From Trebonia sp963822615 (GTDB taxonomy: Bacteria > Actinomycetota > Actinomycetes > Streptosporangiales > Streptosporangiaceae): 64,000 nucleotides of DNA. The notes under the pieces were generated by a model. It worked only from the letters and a program-made list of their open reading frames with translations. It made no database searches and was not told where the DNA came from. The DNA is taken from the NCBI GenBank assembly GCA_963822615.1, contig CAWGIM010000018.1:1-64000 (forward strand). Reading direction: 5' to 3'. Positions 26,335 through 33,950 of the stretch are shown here, piece by piece (within the stretch, counting starts at the first letter, position 1; each line of letters opens with the position of its first letter). A program made the position numbers and the translations under genes.

Positions 26335-26819
26335 CCGAGTTCGACCTCACCCGGTACCAGGACCCGCTCGTCATCCAGCGGGTGCTGCACAACATGCGCA
26401 CCGTCGCGATCGTCGGGCTGTCCGGCAACCAGCTCCGGGCCAGCAACTTCGTCGGCTACTACCTCCAGCGGCACGGCTACCAGGTCATCCCGGTGAACCC
26501 GCGGGAGACCGAGATCCTGGGCGAGAAGTGCTACCCGAGCCTGGCCGAGGTGCCGGTGCCGGTCGACGTGGTGAACGTGTTCCGCGCCCCGGACGCGCTG
26601 CCGGGCATCGCCCGCGAGGCGGTCGCGGCCGGCGCGGGCGCCCTGTGGTGCCAGTTCGGCGTGATCCAGGCCGAGGGCGCGCAGATCGCCTCCGACGGCG
26701 GGCTGACCGTCATCATGGACCGCTGCATCAAGGTGGAGCACGCCCGCTACCTCGGCCGGATGCACTGGCTCGGCTTCAACACCCAGCGCGTCACCTCGGT
26801 CCGCGGCGGCCTGCAGTAA
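26331..26819 (+). CDS. CoA-binding domain protein (YccU-like)
   Basis: A 162-residue single-domain Rossmann protein. MRTVAIVGLSGNQLRASNFVGYYLQRHGYQVIPVNP is the CoA-binding domain start, followed by GALWCQFGVI with a Cys and VIMDRCIKVEHAR. Proteins of this type bind CoA or related nucleotides; their role is not established. The ATGA overlap with metY places it in the methionine operon, and such linkage is recurrent in actinobacteria. Confidence 0.85.
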
Positions 26820-26879
26820 CGACTACGACACGCAACGCCAGGACTAGCTGCGGCGTCCATATAGCACGATGATTCAGCT

Positions 26880-27683
26880 ATGAGGACGGGACCTGACACG
26901 TTGAAAGCCACCAGGACACGATGGGCAATGATCGGTGCCGGCGCGCTGGCGGCGACCGCGATCACGGTGACCGCCGGGACCGCGACCGCCGCCCCCGGGA
27001 CCGCCGCGGTGACCGCTGCTCACACCGTGACGGCCGCGCACGCAGCGGCCGCCGCCTACGCACCGCCCGCCCGGACGCTGGGCCCGGGCATGAAGGGCGC
27101 CGACGTCAAGGCGCTGCAGCAGCGGCTGGCCGCGCTCAAGTACTACCCGGGCACGGCTGACGGCGAGTTCGGCCCCAACACGCAGGCCGCGCTGTGGGCG
27201 TTCCAGGAGATCAACGGGGTGAAGGTGACCGGCGTGGTGGACGCGGCCACCAAGGCGCGGCTGGTACGCCCCAAGGCGTACAAGTCGCCGTCGTACCCGG
27301 GCAAGCGCGCCACCCGGATCGAGGTCAACCAGCACCTGGAGGTGCTGGTGCTGTTCGAGAACAACAAGGTCATGCTGATCAGCCACGTATCAAGCGGCGG
27401 CGGCTACTACTACAACGGCGGCTCGCGGGCGGTCACCCCCAACGGCACCTACAACACCACCGTCTACCTGCCCGGCTGGGTGCAGGTGCCGCTCGGCGAG
27501 ATGTACAACCCGGTGTTCTTCATCGGCACCGTCTTCGCCATCCACGGCGACACCTACGTCCCGGTCGGGCCGGCCTCGCACGGCTGCATCCGGGTGCCGA
27601 TGGACATCGCCGCCTTCTTCCACCAGATGGTCAGGACCCCGGGCACCCAGGTCCACGTCTACGGCACCCCGCAGTGGGAGTAG
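26880..27683 (+). CDS. secreted L,D-transpeptidase with peptidoglycan-binding domain
   Basis: A 267-residue exported protein. The signal peptide (about residues 1-40, TRWAMIGAGALAATAITVTAGTATA) is followed by a type 1 peptidoglycan-binding domain (about 62-120, GMKGADVKALQQRLAALKYY...). A YkuD-type L,D-transpeptidase domain (about 135-265) has the active-site motif SHGCIRVPMD. It would form 3-3 cross-links in peptidoglycan or attach proteins to it, outside the membrane. It has its own promoter region 60 bp after the methionine operon. Confidence 0.9.
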   Translation: MRTGPDTLKATRTRWAMIGAGALAATAITVTAGTATAAPGTAAVTAAHTVTAAHAAAAAYAPPARTLGPGMKGADVKALQQRLAALKYYPGTADGEFGPNTQAALWAFQEINGVKVTGVVDAATKARLVRPKAYKSPSYPGKRATRIEVNQHLEVLVLFENNKVMLISHVSSGGGYYYNGGSRAVTPNGTYNTTVYLPGWVQVPLGEMYNPVFFIGTVFAIHGDTYVPVGPASHGCIRVPMDIAAFFHQMVRTPGTQVHVYGTPQWE

Positions 27684-27819
27684 CAGGCCGCGGCCCCGGC
27701 CGCGGGTAGACGCCCCGTCGCCGGCCGGGTGATAGTGGGATACGGGGCCACCACGCCCGGTGGCCCGCACCCGGCCAGCGACAGCAGCAGCGCCGGCGAC
27801 AGCAGCAATGGGGATCGTC

Positions 27820-28362
27820 ATGCTCCAGGCATTCGCGTTCGAGAAGGTCGGCGTCGTCGTCGGCGACCTCTACTTCCTTGACCCCAGCCCGCGTCCCGGG
27901 CAGGAGGGTCCCGAGCACGGCGTCCGGCTCGAGCTGCGCGCCTTCGACCGGGGCGAGCCGAAGAGCTCCATCTACTCGGCCGTGCCGATCTCGGTCGGCC
28001 AGCCGGTCTGGCGGGTGGACCTGCTCGAGTCGGTCGACGGCAAGCCCGGCAGCTACAACCGCACCCACCACCACCCGGCGTTCACCGGGCAGTGGGACCC
28101 GAGCGAGCGCGTCTTCGTCCGCGAGCTGTCCCAGGACCCGCTCGGCTGGCTGGCCGGCCAGCTCGCCGACCTGCCCGCCATCCTCGACCGGGCCGGCCTG
28201 CCGCCGGACACCGCCGACCCGGCCGACGCGGGCAGCCTCAAGGAGATGGCGCCCGCCATCGTCGCGGTCACCAGCATGATGCTGGACAAGGTGCGGGCCG
28301 GGGAACTGGGCACCGCCCCGGCCGGCGACGCGGCCGACAGCATCAGGAACGGCTGGCTGTAG
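27820..28362 (+). CDS. hypothetical protein, unknown function
   Basis: About 180 residues from ATG 27820; in-frame starts at 27808 and 27760 are possible. The protein starts MLQAFAFEKVGVVVGDLYFLDPSP, has a mixed beta segment with EHGVRLELRAFDRGE and a His-rich turn NRTHHHPAFTG, and ends in an acidic helical region. No membrane helix or known motif is visible. Codon use matches the surrounding genes and the ATG has GGGGA upstream, so it is probably real. Confidence 0.65.
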   Translation: MLQAFAFEKVGVVVGDLYFLDPSPRPGQEGPEHGVRLELRAFDRGEPKSSIYSAVPISVGQPVWRVDLLESVDGKPGSYNRTHHHPAFTGQWDPSERVFVRELSQDPLGWLAGQLADLPAILDRAGLPPDTADPADAGSLKEMAPAIVAVTSMMLDKVRAGELGTAPAGDAADSIRNGWL

Positions 28363-28435
28363 GGGGTCCGCTAGCTTTTCCGGCCGTCGTGACTAGGCTG
28401 TGTTTCGGCACTCCCATGTGAGGGGCGGCGAGGCT

Positions 28436-28690
28436 GTGGCCCGCGACGAATCCGTCATCGGAACGGTTGGCATGATCGTTGTCGCCACCCGCGGGGAAGC
28501 GGGGCCGGGCGAGGTCGGGGTGCGCGTCCGCGGCGGTTCCGAGAAGTTCCTCGCCTGGTCGGAAAGTCCCCTGGACCGCGGGACGACCGTCCTTATCACC
28601 AACAGCAGGGGCCCGCGTACCGTCGACGTCGTCGAGTGGGACGATGCACTGGGCGAGGCTCCCCGAATTCCCGGGTATCGGCCGAATTAA
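28436..28690 (+). CDS. NfeD-like OB-fold small protein
   Basis: An 84-residue protein from GTG 28436. GTVGMIVVATRGEAGPGEVGVRVRGGSEKFLAWSESPLDRGTTVLITNSRGPRTVDVVEW is an OB-type beta barrel like the soluble C-terminal domain of NfeD proteins. It lacks membrane helices. It precedes a flotillin gene by 20 bp, the usual genomic partnership of NfeD with SPFH proteins, so the pair probably works together at the membrane. Confidence 0.7.
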   Translation: MARDESVIGTVGMIVVATRGEAGPGEVGVRVRGGSEKFLAWSESPLDRGTTVLITNSRGPRTVDVVEWDDALGEAPRIPGYRPN

Positions 28691-28710
28691 TCGCTCTGGA
28701 GAGTGAAGCA

Positions 28711-29844
28711 ATGCTGGGCTACCGCGTTCCCGCCCCCGACGAGGCCATGCTGGTTTCCGGCGGTCGTTACGGGCTCAAGGAAGCGCCCTTCCGGGTGGTC
28801 ACCGGACACGGCGCGTTCGTCATGCCAGGTTTCCGCAAGGCCCGTTACCTGACCCTGTCCATGCAGGAGGCCGAGGTAGCGGAGACCTGCGTGACCAAGC
28901 AGGGCATCTCGCTGAACGTCCGCGCGGTCATCGCGTTCAAGGTCGGCAACGACGCCGAGTCGATCGTCAACGCCGGGCAGCGGTTCCTGTCCGACCAGGA
29001 CCAGATGGCGATCCTCACCGGCCGCATCTTCGCCGGCCACCTGCGCTCGATCATCGGCTCGATGACGGTCGAGGAGATCGTCACCGAGCGGCAGAAGCTG
29101 GCGACCGAGGTCCTCGACGGGTCGAAGCAGGAGATGGCCACCATCGGCCTGACCGTCGACTCGCTGCAGATCCAGTCGATCGACGACATGGGGGCCGGCT
29201 ACATCGCGGCGATGGCCGCGCCGAACAACGCCGCCATCCAGCGGCAGGCGAAGATCGCGCAGGCAGCGGCCGACCAGGCCGCGGCCGAGGCGCAGCAGGC
29301 CTCGATCCGCAAGCAGGCCGAGTTCGCCCGGCAGACCTCGGTCGTCCAGGCGCAGTACAAGGCGGAGATCGACAAGGCCCAGGCGGAGGCGGCCCAGTCC
29401 GGCCCGCTCGCCCAGGCCGGGGCGCAGCGCGCGGTGATCGCCGCCCAGGCCGAGCTGGCACAGCACCAGGCCGAGCTACGCCAGCAGCAGCTCGTGTCCG
29501 AGGTGATCAGGCCGGCCGAGGCGGAGGCCGAGAAGGTCAAGATCCTGGCGAAGGCCGACGCGGAGCGCACCAGGATCGCGGCCGAGGCGGCCGCGTCCAA
29601 CAACCGGGTGGCGCTCGACCAGCTGCTGATCGCCCAGCTGCCGCAGATCGTCAAGGAGGCGGCCGGGGGCCTGCAGGGCGCCAACGTCTCGATCCTCAAC
29701 GGCGCCGACGGCCTCGGTGAGATCGCGGCCGGCCTGGTCAGCCAGGGGCTCGCCATCCTCGAGTCGGTCCGCCGGGGGGTTGGGGTACCCGGGGTCGACG
29801 GCGACCCCGCCAACAGCAACGGCAAGGGCCCGGCCGCCCTGTAG
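28711..29844 (+). CDS. flotillin / SPFH-domain protein
   Basis: A 377-residue protein from ATG 28711, preceded by GGAGA. An SPFH/Band 7 domain (about residues 10-165) begins VPAPDEAMLVSGGRYG. A long Ala/Gln/Glu-rich coiled coil (about 170-310, QAAADQAAAEAQQ...) is followed by a C-terminal NGADGLGEI region. Flotillins scaffold membrane microdomains and oligomerise through the coiled coil. No N-terminal transmembrane segment is visible, so association may be peripheral. Its 3' end is antisense to the over-running frame of the LysR gene. Confidence 0.88.
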   Translation: MLGYRVPAPDEAMLVSGGRYGLKEAPFRVVTGHGAFVMPGFRKARYLTLSMQEAEVAETCVTKQGISLNVRAVIAFKVGNDAESIVNAGQRFLSDQDQMAILTGRIFAGHLRSIIGSMTVEEIVTERQKLATEVLDGSKQEMATIGLTVDSLQIQSIDDMGAGYIAAMAAPNNAAIQRQAKIAQAAADQAAAEAQQASIRKQAEFARQTSVVQAQYKAEIDKAQAEAAQSGPLAQAGAQRAVIAAQAELAQHQAELRQQQLVSEVIRPAEAEAEKVKILAKADAERTRIAAEAAASNNRVALDQLLIAQLPQIVKEAAGGLQGANVSILNGADGLGEIAAGLVSQGLAILESVRRGVGVPGVDGDPANSNGKGPAAL

Positions 29845-30756
29845 CCCCGGGGGCGCGCGTACGCCCGGGGCGGCCGGTAAGCCCCGGGCGAGGACGGCCG
29901 CCAGCACGGCGGCCGGCGAGTCCTCCGGCAGGGCCGCGTGCACCAGCTCCACCCGGTGCCCCAGGCGCGGCGTCAGCACCGGGACGGCGCTCACCTCCGG
30001 CGGCAGCGCCCGGCGCGGCAGCAGGGTAAGCCCGTGCCCGCCGGCTGCCAGCCGCAGCAGCGTGCTCGTGTCCTGCCCGGTGTAGCGGAAGGCCGACCGG
30101 AACCCGGCCGTGCCTGCCTGCCGGCCGATTTCGGCCAGCGGCGGGGCGATGTCGTCGGCCGCGATCCAGCGGGCGTCCGCCAGGTCGGGCAGCCGCAGCC
30201 CGCGGCGCCCGGCCAGCGGATGCCCGGCCGGCAGCACGACCAGGGCGGGCTCCTCGGCCAGGCCGACGGCGGTGACCGGGGCCAGCTCCGGGAGCGGGTC
30301 GCCGGGAGCGGTCAGGCCGTCGGTCAGCGCCAGGTCCAGGTCGCCGCGGGCAACCCCGGCCGCCGCCTCCTGGCGGGTCACCGTCCGGACGGTGACCGCC
30401 AGCCGGGGCATCCGGCCGCGCAGCGCCGCCAGCGCGGCCGCAGGGGGGCAGACGGCAGCCGCCAGCGGGGTGACGCCGATGGCCAGCGCGGCCGCGGGCA
30501 CCCCGGTCAGCCGGGTCACGTCCGCCCGGGCGGCGTCCAGGCGGAGCAGGATGGGCTCGGCGTGCTCCAGCAGCCGGGCGCCGGCCTCGGTGGGGGCGAC
30601 CGGCCGACGGGTGAGCAGCCGGGTCTTCAGGTCTCCCTCGAGGGCGGCGATCTGCTGGGAAACGGCGGCCTGGGTATAGCCGAGCTCGGCCGCCGCGGCG
30701 GAGAACGAGCCGAGCCGGGCCACGGTGACGAAGGTCCTGAGCAGTTGCAGCTCCAC
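29476..30756 (-). CDS. LysR-family transcriptional regulator (3' frame over-runs antisense to flotillin)
   Basis: GTG 30756 starts VELQLLRTFVTVARLGSFSAAAAELGYTQAAVSQQIAALE, a textbook LysR winged helix-turn-helix. The periplasmic-binding-like effector domain spans about residues 85-295. A normal LysR would end around residue 300 (near 29850); instead the frame runs on for about 125 codons antisense to the flotillin gene. Either the C-terminal extension is translated or the natural stop has been lost. It is divergent from the GATase-like gene, and a LysR-type dyad lies at its start. The effector is unknown. Confidence 0.8.
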   Translation of the reverse strand: MELQLLRTFVTVARLGSFSAAAAELGYTQAAVSQQIAALEGDLKTRLLTRRPVAPTEAGARLLEHAEPILLRLDAARADVTRLTGVPAAALAIGVTPLAAAVCPPAAALAALRGRMPRLAVTVRTVTRQEAAAGVARGDLDLALTDGLTAPGDPLPELAPVTAVGLAEEPALVVLPAGHPLAGRRGLRLPDLADARWIAADDIAPPLAEIGRQAGTAGFRSAFRYTGQDTSTLLRLAAGGHGLTLLPRRALPPEVSAVPVLTPRLGHRVELVHAALPEDSPAAVLAAVLARGLPAAPGVRAPPGLQGGRALAVAVGGVAVDPGYPNPPADRLEDGEPLADQAGRDLTEAVGAVEDRDVGALQAPGRLLDDLRQLGDQQLVERHPVVGRGRLGRDPGALRVGLRQDLDLLGLRLGRPDHLGHELLLA

Positions 30757-30759
30757 CTG

Positions 30760-30774
30760 ATAAGTGTTGCTTAT
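30760..30774. promoter_or_regulatory. LysR-type operator dyad ATAAG-N5-CTTAT
   Basis: ATAAGTGTTGCTTAT is a perfect 5-bp-arm dyad with 5-bp spacing, containing the T-N11-A pattern of LysR binding sites. It lies directly upstream of the LysR start and 58 bp upstream of the divergent GATase-like gene, so it is the likely autoregulatory and activation site. Confidence 0.6.
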
Positions 30775-30831
30775 GGACCGACAACAAATCATCGTTGGCG
30801 CTTAACCAAGCGCACCCGCGACCATGAAGGC

Positions 30832-31554
30832 ATGACACAGCACACTCCCCGGGTCGCGCTCATCGGCGACCGGTCAGCCAACGTCAGCGCGCACGCCCGG
30901 ATCCCGGCCATCATCGAAGCCCTCGCCAGCCGCGAGTCCATCGCCCTCGACCCCTACTGGATCGCGACCCCGGACGCGGCCGGGTGCGAGCTGGACCGGT
31001 TCGACGCCATCTGGCTGGCCCCCGGCAGCCCCTACGAGAGCGCGGCCGGGGCCATCGCCGCGGTCCGCGCCGCCCGCGAGGGCGGCATACCCTTCCTCGG
31101 CACCTGCGGCGGGTTCCAGTACGCGCTGCTGGAGTACGCACGGAACGTCTGCGGGCTCGCCGGGGTGGAGAACGCCGAGGTCACCCCGGGCGCCGCCGAG
31201 TACCTGATCGTTCCGCTCGAGTGCTCGCTCAAGGGCCACGAGGAAGCCGTGATGGTAGTCCCGGGCACCCTGGCGGCGAAGATCTCCGGCCCGGGCCGGC
31301 GGACCGAGCGGTACCACTGCAGTTACGGGCTGAACCCGCGCTACCTGGAGCTGCTGACCGCGCGTGGCCTGCGGTTCAGCGGCTTCGACGACACCGGCGA
31401 CGTCAGGATCGCCGAGCTGCCCGGGCACCCGTTCTTCATGGGCACCCTCTTCCAGCCGGAACTGCAGGGCGACGGCACCCAGCCGCACCCGGTGATCCGC
31501 GCGTTCGCCACCGCCGCCTCGGAGCGGGCCGCGCGGCTAGCCTCCTCATTGTGA
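30832..31554 (+). CDS. class I glutamine amidotransferase-like protein (CTP synthase C-terminal-related)
   Basis: A 240-residue stand-alone GATase-fold protein starting MTQHTPRVALIGDRS. FLGTCGGFQYALLEYARNV holds the nucleophile C92 and GHPFFMGTLFQPE the His-Glu side. It resembles the family related to the C-terminal region of CTP synthase, in which some members carry selenocysteine at the nucleophile; here it is Cys (TGC), so no SECIS is required. It has no synthase domain, so its acceptor reaction is unknown. It is divergent from, and probably controlled by, the LysR regulator. Confidence 0.85.
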   Translation: MTQHTPRVALIGDRSANVSAHARIPAIIEALASRESIALDPYWIATPDAAGCELDRFDAIWLAPGSPYESAAGAIAAVRAAREGGIPFLGTCGGFQYALLEYARNVCGLAGVENAEVTPGAAEYLIVPLECSLKGHEEAVMVVPGTLAAKISGPGRRTERYHCSYGLNPRYLELLTARGLRFSGFDDTGDVRIAELPGHPFFMGTLFQPELQGDGTQPHPVIRAFATAASERAARLASSL

Positions 31555-31588
31555 TCCCGGCCGGCCCGGTCCAGCCGGCTGAAGCCGG

Positions 31589-32062
31589 CTAGCGACCAGG
31601 GTCGCGCAGCAGGATGAAGTTGTTCGCGGTCACCTTCATCACCAGCTCGCCATCGGCGTTGAGCAGCTCGGCCAGCGTGGTCACGATGCCGCGGTCCGGC
31701 TTGCTGGCCGAGCGGCGGGCCTGCTTGACGGTCGCCCGGACGCGCAGCGTGTCGCCCGGGCGGACCGGCCGCGGCCAGCGGATCTCGTCGACCCCCGGGG
31801 AGCCGATGCTGCTCTCCGGGCTGACGTAGTAGTCGACCAGGTGGCGCATCATCATGCTGGTGGTGTGCCAGCCGCTGGCGATCAGGCCCCCGAACGGTCC
31901 GTCCTTAGCCGCCGCCGGGTCGACGTGGAAGGGCTGCGGGTCGAACTCCCGCGCGAAGGCGATGATCCCCGGCTCGGTCATCGTGAACGCGCCGCAGTCG
32001 ATTACCGTCCCCGGCACGTAGTCCTCGAAGTACCGGATCACCCGCTCAGGTTGCTCAGTCAC
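31589..32062 (-). CDS. MaoC-family dehydratase
   Basis: About 157 residues from GTG 32062 (VTEQPERVIRYFEDYVPG, a typical family start); an ATG at 32098 would add 12 residues. MaoC hot-dog fold with TEPGIIAFAREFDPQPFHVDPAAA, where the D-x4-H hydratase dyad lies, followed by GLIASGWHTTSMMMR. It would hydrate enoyl-CoA thioesters of unknown chain. It is convergent with the GATase gene and stands alone. Confidence 0.85.
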   Translation of the reverse strand: MTEQPERVIRYFEDYVPGTVIDCGAFTMTEPGIIAFAREFDPQPFHVDPAAAKDGPFGGLIASGWHTTSMMMRHLVDYYVSPESSIGSPGVDEIRWPRPVRPGDTLRVRATVKQARRSASKPDRGIVTTLAELLNADGELVMKVTANNFILLRDPGR

Positions 32063-32269
32063 GTCCGCCAGTATCCCAATGGCCAGTTCAGACGTCACCA
32101 GGCGGCCAATTTCTGTCCCCCTGGCTACCCATCTGTCCGTATTCGATCACGGCCCGGTCACGGAAAAAACTCGGTTTGCCTGCGGCGCGCAATCGGCCCC
32201 TGCCATAGTTCCACTCAGCGGTTCGACAGGGATGAATGACCAGAAAAGGCATCAGACCCCCGCAAACCG

Positions 32270-32368
32270 CCATCCTACGGGCGAGCCAATCTGGCTCGCC
32301 CGCGCGTAGGCCCGCCGAGAGGCAAGACAGCCGCGTAGGCCGGGCGAGGCACCAATCTCGGGGAGATA
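32270..32368 (+). promoter_or_regulatory. structured leader of the LysM-transglycosylase gene
   Basis: A perfect 10-bp stem (CGGGCGAGCC-AATCT-GGCTCGCCCG, 32279-32303) is followed by two imperfect direct repeats of CGCGTAGGCC-N2-GCGAGGCA type (about 32313 and 32333), then the GGGGAGA ribosome site. GACAGC...GTAGGC recalls the 3' core of the c-di-AMP (ydaO) riboswitch, which often precedes actinobacterial wall hydrolases, but four bases of the consensus core are missing. I therefore call it only a structured leader. Confidence 0.35.
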
Positions 32369-33373
32369 ATGACTGCTCGGCGCACCGCCCGCGGGCCGGT
32401 GGGGATTCGGCGCAGGGGACGGCACAGCACCCCCTCGCAGGTGGAGAAGGTGGCACTGCAGGCGGGCAAGGCCGCCCCGGCGGTCGCCATCGCGGGCGCG
32501 GTGGTGATGTCACCGCAGGCGCTGCCCGCGCTCGCGGCACAGCCGGCCGCCGCCACGGCGACCGCCCACCAGGCGACCGCGGGCCGTCAGGCGGCCGGCC
32601 CCGGCGCGACCGCGGCCACGCTCGACTCGTTCCAGACGCGCACCGTCGCCGTCACCGCGGCCAGCACCGCCCGGCACGCCGCGGCGGCCAGGAGCACCGT
32701 CTACCGGGTCCGCAGCGGCGACTCGCTGTCCCAGATCGCCAGCCGCCACTACCACAACGCGGCCGCGTGGCAGTACCTGTACCACGAGAACGCGAAGGAG
32801 ATCTCCGACCCGGACCTGATCTACCCGGGCGAGACCCTCATGCTCCCCGCCAGCGTGCCCGCTCACTTCACGCTGACCAACTACGTGCCGCGGCACGCCA
32901 AGCCGGTCACCGCCGCCCCGGTCGCCGCCCAGCCGGCCAGCCACCGCAGCAGCGGGCACAGCCGAGGCGGGTCAGCCGCCATCGCCGGCCCCGCCAGGGG
33001 TTCCACCATCGGCGGCGGGCGCTCTTCCAGCGGCGGCGGCTCTTCCGCCGGCAGCGGCTCGGTCGTCGTGCAGGCGGCCGCGCAGGGCCAGTACAGCTGC
33101 TCGGGCCTCGAGCAGATCTGGGAGCAGGCGGGCGGCAGCCCGTCCCACGCGTTCATGGCGGCCGAGATCGCGATGGCCGAGTCCGGCGGCAACCCGAACG
33201 CGATCAGCCCGACCGACGACTTCGGCCTGTGGCAGATCAACGCCTCCAACGGCGCCCTCGCCACCCTTAACCCGTTCCAGAACGCGCGCTCGGCGGTCGT
33301 CATGTCGGACGACGGCACCAACTGGGGCCCGTGGACCACCTACACCAGCGGCGCCTACTCCGGCCGCTGCTGA
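32369..33373 (+). CDS. secreted LysM / lytic transglycosylase-like protein
   Basis: A 334-residue exported protein. A hydrophobic Ala-rich segment (about residues 28-60) serves as signal or anchor. A LysM module (about 108-163, YRVRSGDSLSQIASRHYHN...DLIYPGETLMLP) binds peptidoglycan. A Ser/Gly-rich linker leads to a lysozyme-like domain (about 235-334) with MAAEIAMAESGGNPNAISPTDDFGLWQIN, in which the Glu of AESGGN is the expected catalytic acid. It probably cleaves glycan strands during growth or spore germination. A strong ribosome site supports the ATG. Confidence 0.88.
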   Translation: MTARRTARGPVGIRRRGRHSTPSQVEKVALQAGKAAPAVAIAGAVVMSPQALPALAAQPAAATATAHQATAGRQAAGPGATAATLDSFQTRTVAVTAASTARHAAAARSTVYRVRSGDSLSQIASRHYHNAAAWQYLYHENAKEISDPDLIYPGETLMLPASVPAHFTLTNYVPRHAKPVTAAPVAAQPASHRSSGHSRGGSAAIAGPARGSTIGGGRSSSGGGSSAGSGSVVVQAAAQGQYSCSGLEQIWEQAGGSPSHAFMAAEIAMAESGGNPNAISPTDDFGLWQINASNGALATLNPFQNARSAVVMSDDGTNWGPWTTYTSGAYSGRC

Positions 33374-33430
33374 CCCGCTCGGCCAGCCGGGCGCGGCTGC
33401 ACTCCCCCGCGCCCGGCTACCCCCCTCCAG

Positions 33431-33901
33431 CTAAGCCGCCAGCGTCTCCTCGATGCCGAGCCGGGCCAGCTCGTCGGCCCGCTCATTGCCCGGGTCGCCG
33501 TTGTGCCCCTTGACCCAGTGCCAGCTCACCTGGTGCGGCTTCATCGCCGCCACCAGCCGCTGCCACAGGTCGACGTTCTTCACCGGCTTCTTCGCCGCGG
33601 TCTGCCAGCCCTTGCGCTCCCAGCCGGGCAGCCACTTGGTGATCCCGTCGAGCACGTACCGGCTGTCGGTGTACAGCTGGACCGGCGTCGGCCTGGTCAG
33701 CGCCTCGAGGGCGGAGATGGCAGCGAGCAGTTCCATCCGGTTGTTGGTCGTTGACCGCTCACCGCCGTGCAGCTCCCGGACCGTGCCGCCGTACTCGAGC
33801 ACCGCGCCCCAGCCCCCCGGTCCCGGGTTTCCGCTGCATGCACCGTCGGTGTGGATGGTCACCGGGGGGTCGCTCGCCCGGGAGACCGCTGCCTCAGTCA
33901 T
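33431..33901 (-). CDS. rnhA: ribonuclease HI
   Basis: A 156-residue RNase H1 that removes RNA from RNA-DNA hybrids. The metal-binding acidic residues are in ITIHTDGACSGNPGPGGWG-like VTIHTDGACSGNPGPG, NNRMELLAAI, LYTDSRYVLDGI and the C-terminal GNERADELA, all present. Length is normal. It is divergent from the amidohydrolase gene with a 49-bp gap. Confidence 0.95.
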   Translation of the reverse strand: MTEAAVSRASDPPVTIHTDGACSGNPGPGGWGAVLEYGGTVRELHGGERSTTNNRMELLAAISALEALTRPTPVQLYTDSRYVLDGITKWLPGWERKGWQTAAKKPVKNVDLWQRLVAAMKPHQVSWHWVKGHNGDPGNERADELARLGIEETLAA

Positions 33902-33950
33902 GAGCGAAGGCTACCGCCGCGCCGCCGGCCTGCCAGTAACATCCGGTTTC

